This document shows, piece by piece, positions 41,812-51,400 of a DNA stretch of 64,000 bases. The number at the start of each line of letters is the position of its first letter. Position 1 is the stretch's first letter. The stretch covers positions 124,001-188,000 of the forward strand of contig NKIY01000002.1 of NCBI GenBank assembly GCA_002256345.1. The letters are read 5' to 3'. The DNA comes from Bradyrhizobiaceae bacterium PARB1 (GTDB lineage Bacteria; Pseudomonadota; Alphaproteobacteria; Rhizobiales; Xanthobacteraceae). A program made the translations under genes and the position numbers. The notes below the pieces were generated by a model. That model saw only the letters and a program-made list of their open reading frames with translations. It ran no database searches and had not been told where the DNA came from.

Positions 41812-42837
41812 TTACTGCTGAACCGGCATTGCAGGGGCGGCAGTGCGCATGCGGTTGCGACCGAGGAAATAGGCGGCGCTGGTCAGCACCAGCAGTACGA
41901 CGCCGATGGCGATCGAGGTGAAGCCGAGCGGCACCAGCACCATGGTCATGCTGCGTTCGGGATTGCTGTACCAGTGCTGCACGGACGAGACCAGGAAGGC
42001 GGTGCCCGCAAAGCCGGCGGCGCCGCCGGCGAAGGTCAGCGCCCACATGCCGCGCAAATGCGCGAGGCGCTGCCGCGATACATCGGTATGCGGCGCGTGA
42101 TGGGCGCCGATCCGGCGCACCAGCCGGGCGGCAAGGGCGATGGTGCCGAAGCCGAACAGCATTCCGGCGCCCTCCAGCGCACGGCGGCCGAGGCCAACGA
42201 TCTCGGGATGCTGTTGCAGGGTCAGGAGCGGCAGGTCGTAACAGGCATGCAGCGTCACCGGCGCCAGCACGATCAGCAGCGGCGTGCGGATGAAAGCGAG
42301 GCTGTCGCGGCGATGGGCGCCAAGCGCACGCCCGGAACGGGCGATCGCGATATAGGCGCCGGCAATGACGCCGAGCGCGCCGTGGAATGGCACCGTGAGG
42401 ACGCTGCGCAGCACCGCCAGCGTACGCCACATCTCCGGATAGCTGAGAAGATAGACGAGGTTCTCATAAGCCGCGAAGCCGAGCCCGGCGGCGGCGCCAT
42501 AGACCACGGTGTCCATCGGATCGGCGGTGCGCGCGCGCTGTGTCGAGACCGCGACGATGACCAGGATCTTCACGATCTCCTCGGGCGCGGCGATGCCGAA
42601 CACCGCATGCAGCACCATTGTCCAGGTCGGATCGTCGGTGAGGCCGGGGATGGCCGCGAACAGCGCCCGCGAAAAGCCGAGCAGAGAGATGCTGGCAGCC
42701 CCGAGCAGGAAAGATACCCAGACCAGTCCCGGCGGTCCCGGCCGCTCGTCGGCGGCAATGACCAGCCAGAGCACCAGCAAGGCAGGCGCAACGGCGGCAA
42801 TGCCGATCACGGTTGGGAGCGATTCGAGGGTGTCCAT
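41812..42837 (-). CDS. PrsW-family intramembrane metalloprotease
   Basis: A 341-residue polytopic membrane protein of the PrsW (M82) / CAAX-protease-like group. Candidate zinc ligands and catalytic residues are Glu-Glu in AAPEEIVKILVI, Glu in GLGFAAYENLVYLL, His in TVPFHGALGVIAG and His in VTLHACYDLP. PrsW in Bacillus cleaves an anti-sigma factor to start regulated intramembrane proteolysis. No anti-sigma gene is adjacent, so the target is unknown. It is followed by hdeD on the same strand at about 110 bases. Confidence 0.87.
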   Translation of the reverse strand: MDTLESLPTVIGIAAVAPALLVLWLVIAADERPGPPGLVWVSFLLGAASISLLGFSRALFAAIPGLTDDPTWTMVLHAVFGIAAPEEIVKILVIVAVSTQRARTADPMDTVVYGAAAGLGFAAYENLVYLLSYPEMWRTLAVLRSVLTVPFHGALGVIAGAYIAIARSGRALGAHRRDSLAFIRTPLLIVLAPVTLHACYDLPLLTLQQHPEIVGLGRRALEGAGMLFGFGTIALAARLVRRIGAHHAPHTDVSRQRLAHLRGMWALTFAGGAAGFAGTAFLVSSVQHWYSNPERSMTMVLVPLGFTSIAIGVVLLVLTSAAYFLGRNRMRTAAPAMPVQQ

Positions 42838-42962
42838 GATGGATTAAGTATAGGGCGCCAGTGCTGTGGGGAAGGGTTGTGCGGTCGCAGGACACACCTT
42901 GGGGAACCAAATGCCGCCGGGCCGATTGGACTTTCAAACCATGCCACGACGGGGACTTGACC

Positions 42963-43211
42963 ATGTCCGATGATGCACCGACCCCGCCCTTCATCTATGA
43001 AGGCGTCGATCTCGTACCCGAGGAAAAATCCACCCTGTCCGAAGTGGTCGATACCGTGAAGGGCGCCGCCCATCGCGTCAGCAACACCATCGAGGCCGGC
43101 AAGAGGCCGGGCATGCCGCTCAGCATCCTCGCCAATGTGACGCGCGAGGCGCCCCTGGGATCGCTGCTGGTGGCCTTCCTGCTCGGCGTCGCCGTCGCGC
43201 GGCGGCGCTAG
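42963..43211 (+). CDS. Small hypothetical protein with C-terminal hydrophobic anchor
   Basis: An 82-residue protein starting at ATG 42963. The first 55 residues are polar (FIYEGVDLVPEEKSTLSEVV...), and the end is a short hydrophobic segment APLGSLLVAFLLGVAVARRR that could be a tail anchor. The layout resembles small ribosome- or membrane-associated proteins of the ElaB/YqjD type, but I see no firm match. It is divergent from prsW and its end overlaps the convergent ABC gene by four bases. Confidence 0.6.
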   Translation: MSDDAPTPPFIYEGVDLVPEEKSTLSEVVDTVKGAAHRVSNTIEAGKRPGMPLSILANVTREAPLGSLLVAFLLGVAVARRR

Positions 43212-44896
43212 GCGCCGAGGGACACAGGCTGGTTCGCGGGCGATGACCTGTCGGCGAGTTCCACCAGCGTGTCGGTAGAGGCGATGACCGAACGCCGGTG
43301 GGTGATGGCGAGCACCGTGACGTCGGCGCAGAGAGCGCGGACGTGGCTCATGATGTTGCGTTCAGTGCCGTCGTCGAGCGCCGAACTGGCTTCATCGAGA
43401 AACAGCACACGCGGATTTCCATAGAGGGCACGGGCAATGGCGATGCGCTGGCGTTCGCCGCCCGATAGTTTGAGGCCACGCTCGCCGACATTGGTTTCAA
43501 AGCCACCAGGCAGTTCGTCGATGAACGACAGGATTGCCGCCTTTGCCGCCGTTTCGCGCAAACGCGTGTCGTCGCGCGGACGGCCGAGCAGGATGTTGTC
43601 TGCGAGGCTTTCATTGAGCAGCACCACGTCCTGCGGGACCACCGCCACGATGCGGTACCAATCGGCCCGGGAAATGCTGGTGAAATCGATGTCGTCCACC
43701 AGAATGCGGCCCTGTTGCGGGGCGATGGATTTCAGCGCGAGCTTGAAGATGGTCGACTTTCCCGCGCCGGTGTCGCCGACGATGAAGGTGATTGCGCCGC
43801 GGCGCGCCGTGAAGCTGACGTCTTCGACGCCGCGGCCGTTGCCATAGGCAAAGCCGACACGCTCGAAGCATATCCGGCAGTCCTGCGGCGCGAAGCCGTT
43901 TCCGCGAGGGGCATCTTCCTCTTCCGGCGCCTGCCACATGGTCGAGAGCGGTACCAGTTGCGCGCGGGCGCGGGCAAAATTGTCCATTGTATTGGCGATC
44001 ATCTCGAAGGGATGATTGAGCTGCAGCAGCAGCGTATTGAACAGCACGAGATCGCCGATGGTCAGGGTGCCGGCCTGATAGTTCGGCAGCAGCAGCACGA
44101 AGTTGATGGCGAACTGTGCGGCGAGGCTGACGCCAAGCACGGCCGACATGGCGATGCCGCGCAGCATGTAGGCGTGCCAGTGATCCCTGACGGAGCGCGC
44201 CTTCTCGGCGAAACGTTGGCTCATCCAGCGATGACTCCCGAGATGGCGCAGCGTCTCCATGGCGTTCATCGCATTGCCGACGAAGCGCGCCGTGTCCTGG
44301 GATGCGGTCATCGCCGCACCGAGGCTGCCCTTGGAACGGCGCGTCACGATCACCGCAAGGCCGATTGCAACAAAGCCGTAGGCGATGACGGTCGCGATCA
44401 CTTGCAGATTGAGCAGGGCGCCGAGCGTGAACAATGTGAGGGCGATCTGCAGCGCGCTCGGGACGAGCACGATCAATCCGATCTGCACGAATGTCACCAG
44501 CGCACCGCGCCCTTGCGCGGCGGCATTCTGGATTTCGGCAGGGTTATGCGTCACGAAGAAGTCGGCGCGTTTCTTCAGGATACGGTCGAAGAACTGCGTG
44601 CTGGTGATGAAGCCGAGATTCTCGGCGGTGATCACCGACAGAAATTGTACGATCCGCAGCAGCGCCGACGCGAACCCGACCAGCGCCGCATAGGCGACGA
44701 AGGCCCAGGCGAGATCGATGGCGATGGATTCTTTCGGCAGCCGGTCGATCAGCCGCGAGAACAGATACGGTCCGGCGATGCTGCTGACGCTCGACAGCAA
44801 CACGATGGCGACGACGGAAAGCAGCGCGCGCCAATCGGACCTCCAGTAGGCCATGAGGATTTCAGCGACCGGGCTCTTGCTTGCGGACGTGCTCAT
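43208..44896 (-). CDS. ABC exporter, fused permease-ATPase
   Basis: A 562-residue half-transporter that should dimerise. The N-terminal six-helix membrane domain (about 20-310) includes an AENLGFITSTQFFDRIL coupling region. The ATPase domain (about 340-555) has Walker A GDTGAGKST, Q-loop VVPQDVVLLNE, signature LSGGERQRIAIARAL, Walker B VLFLDEASSALDD and the H-loop AITHRR. I start at ATG 44896. The organisation is that of MsbA-like lipid or peptide exporters. No substrate gene is adjacent. Confidence 0.92.
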   Translation of the reverse strand: MSTSASKSPVAEILMAYWRSDWRALLSVVAIVLLSSVSSIAGPYLFSRLIDRLPKESIAIDLAWAFVAYAALVGFASALLRIVQFLSVITAENLGFITSTQFFDRILKKRADFFVTHNPAEIQNAAAQGRGALVTFVQIGLIVLVPSALQIALTLFTLGALLNLQVIATVIAYGFVAIGLAVIVTRRSKGSLGAAMTASQDTARFVGNAMNAMETLRHLGSHRWMSQRFAEKARSVRDHWHAYMLRGIAMSAVLGVSLAAQFAINFVLLLPNYQAGTLTIGDLVLFNTLLLQLNHPFEMIANTMDNFARARAQLVPLSTMWQAPEEEDAPRGNGFAPQDCRICFERVGFAYGNGRGVEDVSFTARRGAITFIVGDTGAGKSTIFKLALKSIAPQQGRILVDDIDFTSISRADWYRIVAVVPQDVVLLNESLADNILLGRPRDDTRLRETAAKAAILSFIDELPGGFETNVGERGLKLSGGERQRIAIARALYGNPRVLFLDEASSALDDGTERNIMSHVRALCADVTVLAITHRRSVIASTDTLVELADRSSPANQPVSLGA

Positions 44897-45004
44897 GACT
44901 GCCGTTCTGGGATGGGCCGATCGGGCCGGCCTGAATATCAGGGGGTGCAAAGCGCGACCAGCCGCAATCGGCCATCATCGAATGATTCTGATTGGGAACG
45001 ATGA

Positions 45005-45592
45005 CTAGCGGCTACGCTTGCGCTGGACCGTTGCAGCTTTGGAGCGATTGCGATTGTTGGAGGTGGCGCGCGAGCGGGAGCGTCTCGGTGTTTCGCGAGC
45101 GGACGGCGTATCGTCGCTAGCTGCGGTGCTGGCGAAGGACTGGCGCAGATTGTCGAGCGAGGCGGTGAGGGTGCCGACCTGTTCGGTAAGCTTGCGCGTC
45201 TCGTTCTGCTGCGAGGTCAGCAGTCGTTGCATCGTCAGCAACTGATCCTGCACCACCTGAAGCTGGTCGATGGATTGTTGCTGCGTGGCCTCGATGCCCT
45301 TGGTTTTCTCGACCAGCTGTTCGGAGGCCTGTGCGACCCGAGCCTGTTGCAGCCGCGAAGCGGTGAGGCGCTCGGGCTCCGGCGTGTTGCCGCTATAGGT
45401 GCGCCAGGCAAAGATGCTGCCGATGCCGAGGATAACCAGAACCAGCGCCGCGGCGGTGATCAGGATCGGTTGCTGGCCGATCTCCTGCAGCGGCGATCGG
45501 TTGCTGCGCCGCAGCGGGGCGGCGCGTGCCGGTGCAGCGTCTTCCATGGGGGGCAGGGGATGGGCCTGCGAATGGCTCGTCATCTCGACCAT
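45005..45592 (-). CDS. Membrane-anchored coiled-coil hypothetical protein
   Basis: A 195-residue protein with one membrane helix (about 45-65, ILITAAALVLVILGIGSIF). A Gln-rich coiled coil follows (about 85-160, with QQSIDQLQVVQDQL and LTEQVGTLTASLDNLRQSF), and the C-terminus is very basic and Ser/Arg-rich (RRSRSRATSNNRNRSK). ATG 45583 is an alternative start. The layout suggests an inner-membrane protein with a periplasmic or cytosolic coiled coil. It is 108 bases upstream of the ABC exporter on the same strand. The function is unknown. Confidence 0.7.
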   Translation of the reverse strand: MVEMTSHSQAHPLPPMEDAAPARAAPLRRSNRSPLQEIGQQPILITAAALVLVILGIGSIFAWRTYSGNTPEPERLTASRLQQARVAQASEQLVEKTKGIEATQQQSIDQLQVVQDQLLTMQRLLTSQQNETRKLTEQVGTLTASLDNLRQSFASTAASDDTPSARETPRRSRSRATSNNRNRSKAATVQRKRSR

Positions 45593-46020
45593 GAAGCTCG
45601 AAGTCCTCAGCAAGCTCAAAGTCCGCCGGCGGGCGATCGTTCCCCGGCCGGGCGAGGGAATCCCGGAACGTGCAACAGCCCGCAGGCTCGCGGCGAAGTT
45701 CAGCCAAATTAAGACGAATCCGGCGGGCAGGATGCAGAGCGAGCCAGCTCAATCTGGAACCCGTAAGTATATGAAACCGCGACTTAAATCGTCGATTCAT
45801 CGGGCACCGGCCGGTTCGGCGGCAAGTCAGTGCGATTGCGACAGGAGCCCCAAGACGTCGCGATCGCAAGACGGGGCAACGCACGCCTGCGGTTTGCATT
45901 GTCGTCTGAACGTCATCTATCGGCTCTAAGAGCGAGGCTCGATTTGGGTGGGCAGATATCTCCGTGTCGCGATGGAGCGCTGCGGAAGGTGTGCCGTGTG
46001 GCGCTCGTGAATGCCTTGTT
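45593..46020. other. 428-base intergenic region before the STN/sigma/FecR locus
   Basis: I see no credible gene here. An imperfect inverted repeat, GCGATTGCGAC (45832-45842) with GTCGCGATCGC (45857-45867), one mismatch, lies about 155 bases before the STN protein. The AAAAATCTTTTCGGTC element found before the haemagglutinin gene is absent. If the STN protein starts earlier, at 45964, the gap is shorter. Confidence 0.5.
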
Positions 46021-46746
46021 ATGTCCGGATATCTGGCCGCGCTCGATGAATGTATCGCGCGCCTGTCTGCGCAGATTGGTCCTGCCTTTCGCGGCGGGAT
46101 CATGGGCGTCGTCTGGTCGATCGCTGCGACCTGCGCGCATGCCGCGGACGCCCGTTTCCATTTCGATATTCCGGCGCAATCGCTCGAAACCGCGCTCGCG
46201 GCTTATGTGGCGGTAACGGGCGTGGAAACCATTTACGACAGCGAGCTCATGGGAGCGCGGCAATCCACGGCAGTCAAAGGCGTGCTTGCACCCGACATTG
46301 CTTTGCGCGTGTTGCTCGAAGGGACCGGCCTGTCGGAGATCTCTACAGGCAATGCCTTCGCTGTGGTCGATGCGCCGCGGGGGCAGCATTACGGCGGCGC
46401 CCGGTTGTCCGAGTTCGGCCCGTATTACGGCAGTCTCCAGGACGGCTTCGCACACGTCTTCTGTCGCCACGTGGAGACCGTTCCCGGAGATTTCCGTGCG
46501 ATCATCCGCTTTTCCATCGGATCAACCGGCGAACTGCGAAATCTCAGGCTGCTGAATTCGACCGGCAACCTGCGCCGGGATGCCATCATTGCAGATGAAT
46601 TGCACGGCATGACATTCGATCCGCCGCCTGCGCGCATGCCGCAGCCGATTACGATGATGGTCGCGCCGCGCGCCGCCGCGCGAACAGGCGACTGCGCTGT
46701 CAGGCTTGGCGGGCAAGGCGGATATCCGCGCATGGTGCGGCCATGA
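46021..46746 (+). CDS. Secreted STN-domain protein with TonB-C-like domain (1)
   Basis: A 241-residue predicted periplasmic protein. A signal-like hydrophobic segment ends near TCAHA. An STN (secretin/TonB short N-terminal) domain follows (about 45-115, FDIPAQSLETALAAYVAVTG and GVLAPDIALRVLLEGTGL). The C-terminal part (about 150-225) resembles a TonB C-terminal domain (RFSIGSTGELRNLRLLNSTG, MPQPITMMV). No receptor barrel is attached. The start is uncertain (GTG 45964 or ATG 46102 are possible). It overlaps the sigma factor start (ATGA), so it should act in the same signalling circuit. Confidence 0.75.
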   Translation: MSGYLAALDECIARLSAQIGPAFRGGIMGVVWSIAATCAHAADARFHFDIPAQSLETALAAYVAVTGVETIYDSELMGARQSTAVKGVLAPDIALRVLLEGTGLSEISTGNAFAVVDAPRGQHYGGARLSEFGPYYGSLQDGFAHVFCRHVETVPGDFRAIIRFSIGSTGELRNLRLLNSTGNLRRDAIIADELHGMTFDPPPARMPQPITMMVAPRAAARTGDCAVRLGGQGGYPRMVRP

Positions 46747-47288
46747 CGGATTCCAGCTGGATCGGGCTCCGCCAGTTGCTAGTGGATCGCTATGACGACT
46801 ACCGGAGGCGTCTGACACGGCGTCTCGGCTCTGCCGAACTGGCCCGCGAAACGCTTCACGAGACATGGCTGCATCTGCACAAGGCGGAGCCGACCGGCGC
46901 CATCGTCAGTCCACCGAGCTATCTGCTCCGCATGGCGTTCAACATCGCGACCGATCGCGGCCGTCAGCAGTCGCGACTGGCGCGTCGGGCTGAGGTGATG
47001 GCGGTGCTCGAGATGGCGGACGAAGCGCCGTCGCCGGAGCGCGAACTCGTCTCCCGCCAGGAAGTTGCGGAACTCGAACAGGCCTTGCAGGAGCTGACGC
47101 CGCGGCGGCGCATGATCCTGCTGGCCTCGCGCGTCGAGGGCGTGACGCTGCAGGAAATCGCCCGCCGGCTCGGGGTGTCGCAACGCCTTGTCGAGCTTGA
47201 ACTGAAACACGCGCTCGATCATTGTGCGCAGCGCCTGCAGCGTCAGGTGGTCAAAAGATTCGGTCCGAAACCCCGGGAAGCGTCTTAG
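46743..47288 (+). CDS. ECF sigma factor, FecI-like (1)
   Basis: A 181-residue extracytoplasmic-function sigma factor. Region 2 (about 12-75) contains ELARETLHETWLHLHKAEP and YLLRMAFNIATDRGRQQ. Region 4 (about 115-170) contains ELTPRRRMILLASRVEGVTLQEIARRLGVSQRLVE with its helix-turn-helix. ATG 46743 overlaps the STN gene stop, and the FecR gene follows closely. It should be held or activated by FecR and direct transcription of the haemagglutinin gene; the shared element at 48345-48360 is the proposed target. Confidence 0.9.
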   Translation: MTDSSWIGLRQLLVDRYDDYRRRLTRRLGSAELARETLHETWLHLHKAEPTGAIVSPPSYLLRMAFNIATDRGRQQSRLARRAEVMAVLEMADEAPSPERELVSRQEVAELEQALQELTPRRRMILLASRVEGVTLQEIARRLGVSQRLVELELKHALDHCAQRLQRQVVKRFGPKPREAS

Positions 47289-47334
47289 GGATGACCGACC
47301 GCAATTCCTGCCGCCATCAATCGAACCGACGACC

Positions 47335-48321
47335 GTGATCGCAGCGCTCCCGAATAACGACGATCTGAGTGCCTTGCAGCGCGAAGCGCTGGGCAGGGTG
47401 CGCCGGCTCGTGTCCGGCGAAGCGACGATCGCGGATGTCGAGGATGCCAAACGGTGGCAGGCGCAGAGCCCCAAACACGCGGAGGCCTTCGCTTTCGCCA
47501 GCCGCTTGTGGGGACAGCTCGGGCCTGCTGGACAGAACGTGCTGATGCGCAGCGACGAACGTCTGCCAGTGGCGGCGCATCGCGCGACGTCCTATCGGCC
47601 GAGCCGGCGGCTGGTGATCGGCGGCGCGCTCGCGGCCTGTGCGGCCTATGCCGTGGTGCGCCCGCCGCTGCAGCTCTGGCCGTCGATGTCCGAGTTCGCG
47701 GCGGACTATCGCACGGCGGTGGGCGAGCAGCGCCGCGTCGCGCTCGCGGATGGTGCGTCGATGGAATTGAATACGCGCACCAGCGTGGCGCTCAGGACAT
47801 CGGGCGAGGCCGGTAACGGCATCGAGCTGATCGACGGCGAGGCGCTGATCGACACCGGCGGCGACCTCAGCCGGCCGCTGATCGTGATCGCCGGCAACGG
47901 CCGCGTCAGCGCCACCGGCGCGCGATTCAATGTGCGCTATGACGGCGCTACCTCGTGCATCACCTGCATTGCCGGCGAGATCGATATCCATCGTCTCGGC
48001 GCGACGGAGCGGCTCGCAGCGCGGCAGCAATATACGTATGGCGCGCGAGGAATCGGCGCGGCGGCGGCGGCGGATCCTGTGGCGGCGACGGCGTGGCAGG
48101 ACGGACTGCTCGTGTTCCAGCGCACGCCGCTGGCGGCTGTCGTGGATGAGATCAATCGCTACCGGCCCGGCAAGATCGTGCTGATGAATGCACGCCTCGG
48201 CGAACGCACCGTCAATGCCCGGTTTCGCGTGCAGAATGTCGATGAAATCATGACACTGGCGCAACAGGTGTTTGGCGCCAAGGTGACGTCGCTGCCTGGT
48301 GGGCTGGTGATTTTGAGCTGA
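47335..48321 (+). CDS. FecR-family sigma regulator (1)
   Basis: A 328-residue single-pass regulator. The cytosolic N-terminus (about 15-60, WQAQSPKHAEAFAFASRLW) resembles the DUF4880 domain that binds the sigma factor. One membrane helix follows near 105-120 (LVIGGALAACAAYAVV). The periplasmic FecR domain (about 140-240) has GEQRRVALADGASMELNTRT. The C-terminal STN-like domain has LVFQRTPLAAVVDEINRYRPG. No ATG is available, so I use GTG 47335, which gives a length matching the second FecR (326). It links periplasmic signals to the ECF sigma factor. Confidence 0.88.
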   Translation: MIAALPNNDDLSALQREALGRVRRLVSGEATIADVEDAKRWQAQSPKHAEAFAFASRLWGQLGPAGQNVLMRSDERLPVAAHRATSYRPSRRLVIGGALAACAAYAVVRPPLQLWPSMSEFAADYRTAVGEQRRVALADGASMELNTRTSVALRTSGEAGNGIELIDGEALIDTGGDLSRPLIVIAGNGRVSATGARFNVRYDGATSCITCIAGEIDIHRLGATERLAARQQYTYGARGIGAAAAADPVAATAWQDGLLVFQRTPLAAVVDEINRYRPGKIVLMNARLGERTVNARFRVQNVDEIMTLAQQVFGAKVTSLPGGLVILS

Positions 48322-48344
48322 TCCGCAAACTTTCCGGATTCTTC

Positions 48345-48381
48345 AAAAATCTTTTCGGTCTCGCGCAGCGGCAAACGTCCT
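48345..48381 (+). promoter_or_regulatory. Putative ECF promoter of the haemagglutinin gene
   Basis: AAAAATCTTTTCGGTC (48345-48360) is repeated exactly at 63980-63995, after the second FecR gene. Here it is followed 15 bases later by CGTCCT (48376-48381), similar to the TGTCCT-like -10 of FecI-type sigma factors. The haemagglutinin ATG is 75 bases beyond. I propose this as the target of the adjacent ECF sigma factor. Confidence 0.55.
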
Positions 48382-48455
48382 TACCGGTCGAGAGAACGTG
48401 TGGCGCGCAGGCGCGACGTTTTCTTCGTCAACGTCGTTTGCCCGGAAGGCCCGCC

Positions 48456-51400
48456 ATGTCCATCTCCCGCTCCGCTCAAGGTTTTGCCGCCACTGCGTTT
48501 CTGCTCGCGGGAACGAGCTTTCTGGCATTGACCGCGAACGCTCCGGCGGCGCTGGCCCGCGCGCTGAACGGCGGCAGCGGCGGCTCGCCCGCACCGGCGA
48601 TTGCCTCGGAAGCTGCGGCGCAGGCGGCACAGCAGGCCGTGGCGGCCACGCGGCAGACGCAGGAATCCCTCGCACGTGCGGCGCGCGCCATGCAGGACAT
48701 CCAGAGTGTCCAGACGGCGGCACGTGCAGCAGCTGCGGCGGCGCAGATGTCGGCGACGGCGCCCGTTGTGGTGCCGAACGGTCTCGGGGCAGGCGGCCTG
48801 CTGCCGAACGCGCCGCAGAACTGGCTCAATGCCAATGCGCCGACCCAGAGCGTCGATGGCAACGGCCAGACCCAGGTCGGCATCCGCCAGACGGGCGCGC
48901 AGGCGATCCTCAACTGGACGAGCTTCAATGTCGGCGCCCGCACCACGCTGACCTTCGACCAGCAGGGCAGGGCCGACTGGGTCGCCCTCAACCGCGTCGA
49001 CCGGACCATGGGTCCGAGCCAGATCCTCGGCAACATCAAGGCCGACGGTCATGTCTATGTGATCAATCAGAGCGGCATCATCTTCGGCGGCAACAGCCAG
49101 GTGAATGTCGGGTCGCTGATCGCCTCGACGGCCGGCATCACCGACAGCCAGTTCCTCAATAACGGCATCTATGGCGTGCAGACCGGCACGAGCTTTGCCC
49201 CGAGCTTCCTGGCGGCCGGCGGCAAGGTCGTGGTGGAGGCGGGTGCCGCGATCTCGACGAATGCGCCTGTTTCCGCGACCGTGGGCGGCGGCTATGTGCT
49301 GATGATCGGCTCGCAGGTCGAGAATGCCGGCGCGATCACGACTCCGAAGGGCCAGACCATCCTCGCCGCCGGCGACGATTTCGTGCTGCGCCGCGGCTTC
49401 GGGACCGATTTCAACCAGTTGTCGACGACCCGCGGCAGCGAAATCGCGCCGATCATCCGCAATGCGACCAGCGGTGGCGTTATCAACACCGGCCAGATCT
49501 TCTCACCGCAGGGCGATATCACGCTGGCCGGCCGTGCATTGACGCAGGACGGCGTGCTGGTGTCGACGGCCTCGGTCAATCAGCGCGGTACGATCCATCT
49601 GATCAATTCCGCCAGTGACGCGGTTGGCAGCGTCACGCTCACCGGTCGCAGCTTCAGCGCCATCCTGCCGGAACTGGACTCGAAGGACACCGCGCTCAAC
49701 TCGCAGCGCGATGCGCTGATCGCAGCATCGGGCCGCAATCCGCTCGCCATCGATCAGTTCGACAACCTGTCCAAGCTGACGGATCGCCGCGACCAGTCGC
49801 GCGTCGAGATCGTCACCGGCGGTATCGTGAATTTCCAGAACGGCTCGCTGACCATGGCACAAGGCGGCCAGGTCTCCGTAACCGCCGGCAAACGTGTCTT
49901 CACCGAGACCGGTGCGGTGATCGATGTCTCCGGCGTCACCGGCGCGCGGCTGGCGATGTCGGCCAATCAGGTGCAGGTCAACGTTCAGGGCAACGAACTC
50001 AGGGACTCTCCGATCAATCGCGACAGCGGCGCGCTGGTGAACAAGAATGTCTGGATCGACATCCGCGATCTTATCTATGTCGCAGCCGGTACCGGCGGCT
50101 ACGCCGGAGAGCGCTACTACACCCAAGGCGGCCTGCTCGAAGTCGGCGGCTATCTCGCCAATACGCCGCACAGGATCGGCGAATGGGCGGCCGTCGGCGG
50201 CACCATTACGTTGGCCGGCCCGGAAGTGGTGGCGCAGCAGGGGGCGAAGTTCAACATCTCCGGCGGCGCGGTCAGCTATGACGCCGGCTATATCTATTCC
50301 ACCAAGCTGATCGGCACCGACGGCCGCCTCTACAGCTTCGACGATGCGCCGGCCAGCATGAAGTTCATCGGCGCCGCCGGCGGTTTCGTGCGCACGCACA
50401 ATATCCAGGGCAAGGTCTCCGATCAGCTGACCGAAGTCTGGAGCACGCTGTTCGACCGCTCTATGTCGCGCCGCTGGGAGGACGGCTACACCGTGGGCCG
50501 CGATGCCGGCAGGCTCAATCTCGCGGCGCCGACGCCGCTGGTCGAGGCGGATATCATCGCCGATGTCATCAAGGGCGAGCGGCAGGCCAGCGCTCGCGCG
50601 GCCAATGTGGCCGATGGCTACAAGCAGGTGCAGAACGCTGCACCGCTGCAGGGCACGCTCGGCCTCGGCCGCTATGATGCGACCGGCACCACCGATATCG
50701 GCTTCTACGGCTCCGATGTCCGCTTCGGCGATTTTGCCGCGATCACGGCCGGCATGAAGGCTGGCGATACGGTGCCGTCGGCGCGCAAGAACACGGCGTG
50801 GTTCGATGCCGGCTACATCAATTCCCTGAAGCTCGGCGGCCTCGATTTCGGCACGCTCGAAACCATTACCTTCGAGCGCCCGGTCACGCTGTCCGAGGGC
50901 GGCCGCATCACGCTGGTGGCGCCGGTCGTGGACTTCAAGGCGAATGTCACCGCGCGTGGTGGCGCGCTCACCGCGGACAACTACATTCGCGAAAACAACC
51001 TGGCAGGGCGAGGTATCGAGGCTGTGCTGCTGAAAGACGGCAAGGCATCGATCACGATCCATGAAGGCGTGACGCTCGATCTCAGCGGCCAGTGGGTGAA
51101 CGCGGCGAACGACCGCGCCGACATCAACAAGCAGGCCTATGTCGATGGCGGCTCGGTCACGCTGAAATCGACCCATGACGTGACCCTGCAGAAGGGGGCG
51201 ACCATCGACGTGTCCTCGGGGGGCGCCGTGCTACCGAATGGCAAGTTCAAGGGTGGGCGCGGCGGGGATGTCGCGCTGATCGCCGATCAGCAGGTTCTCA
51301 GCACGCAGGCCGACGGGCTGCTCACGCTCGACGGCGACATTCGCGGTTATGGCGCATCCGGCAGCGGCACGCTGAAGCTGGCATCGGGAACGGCGATCTC

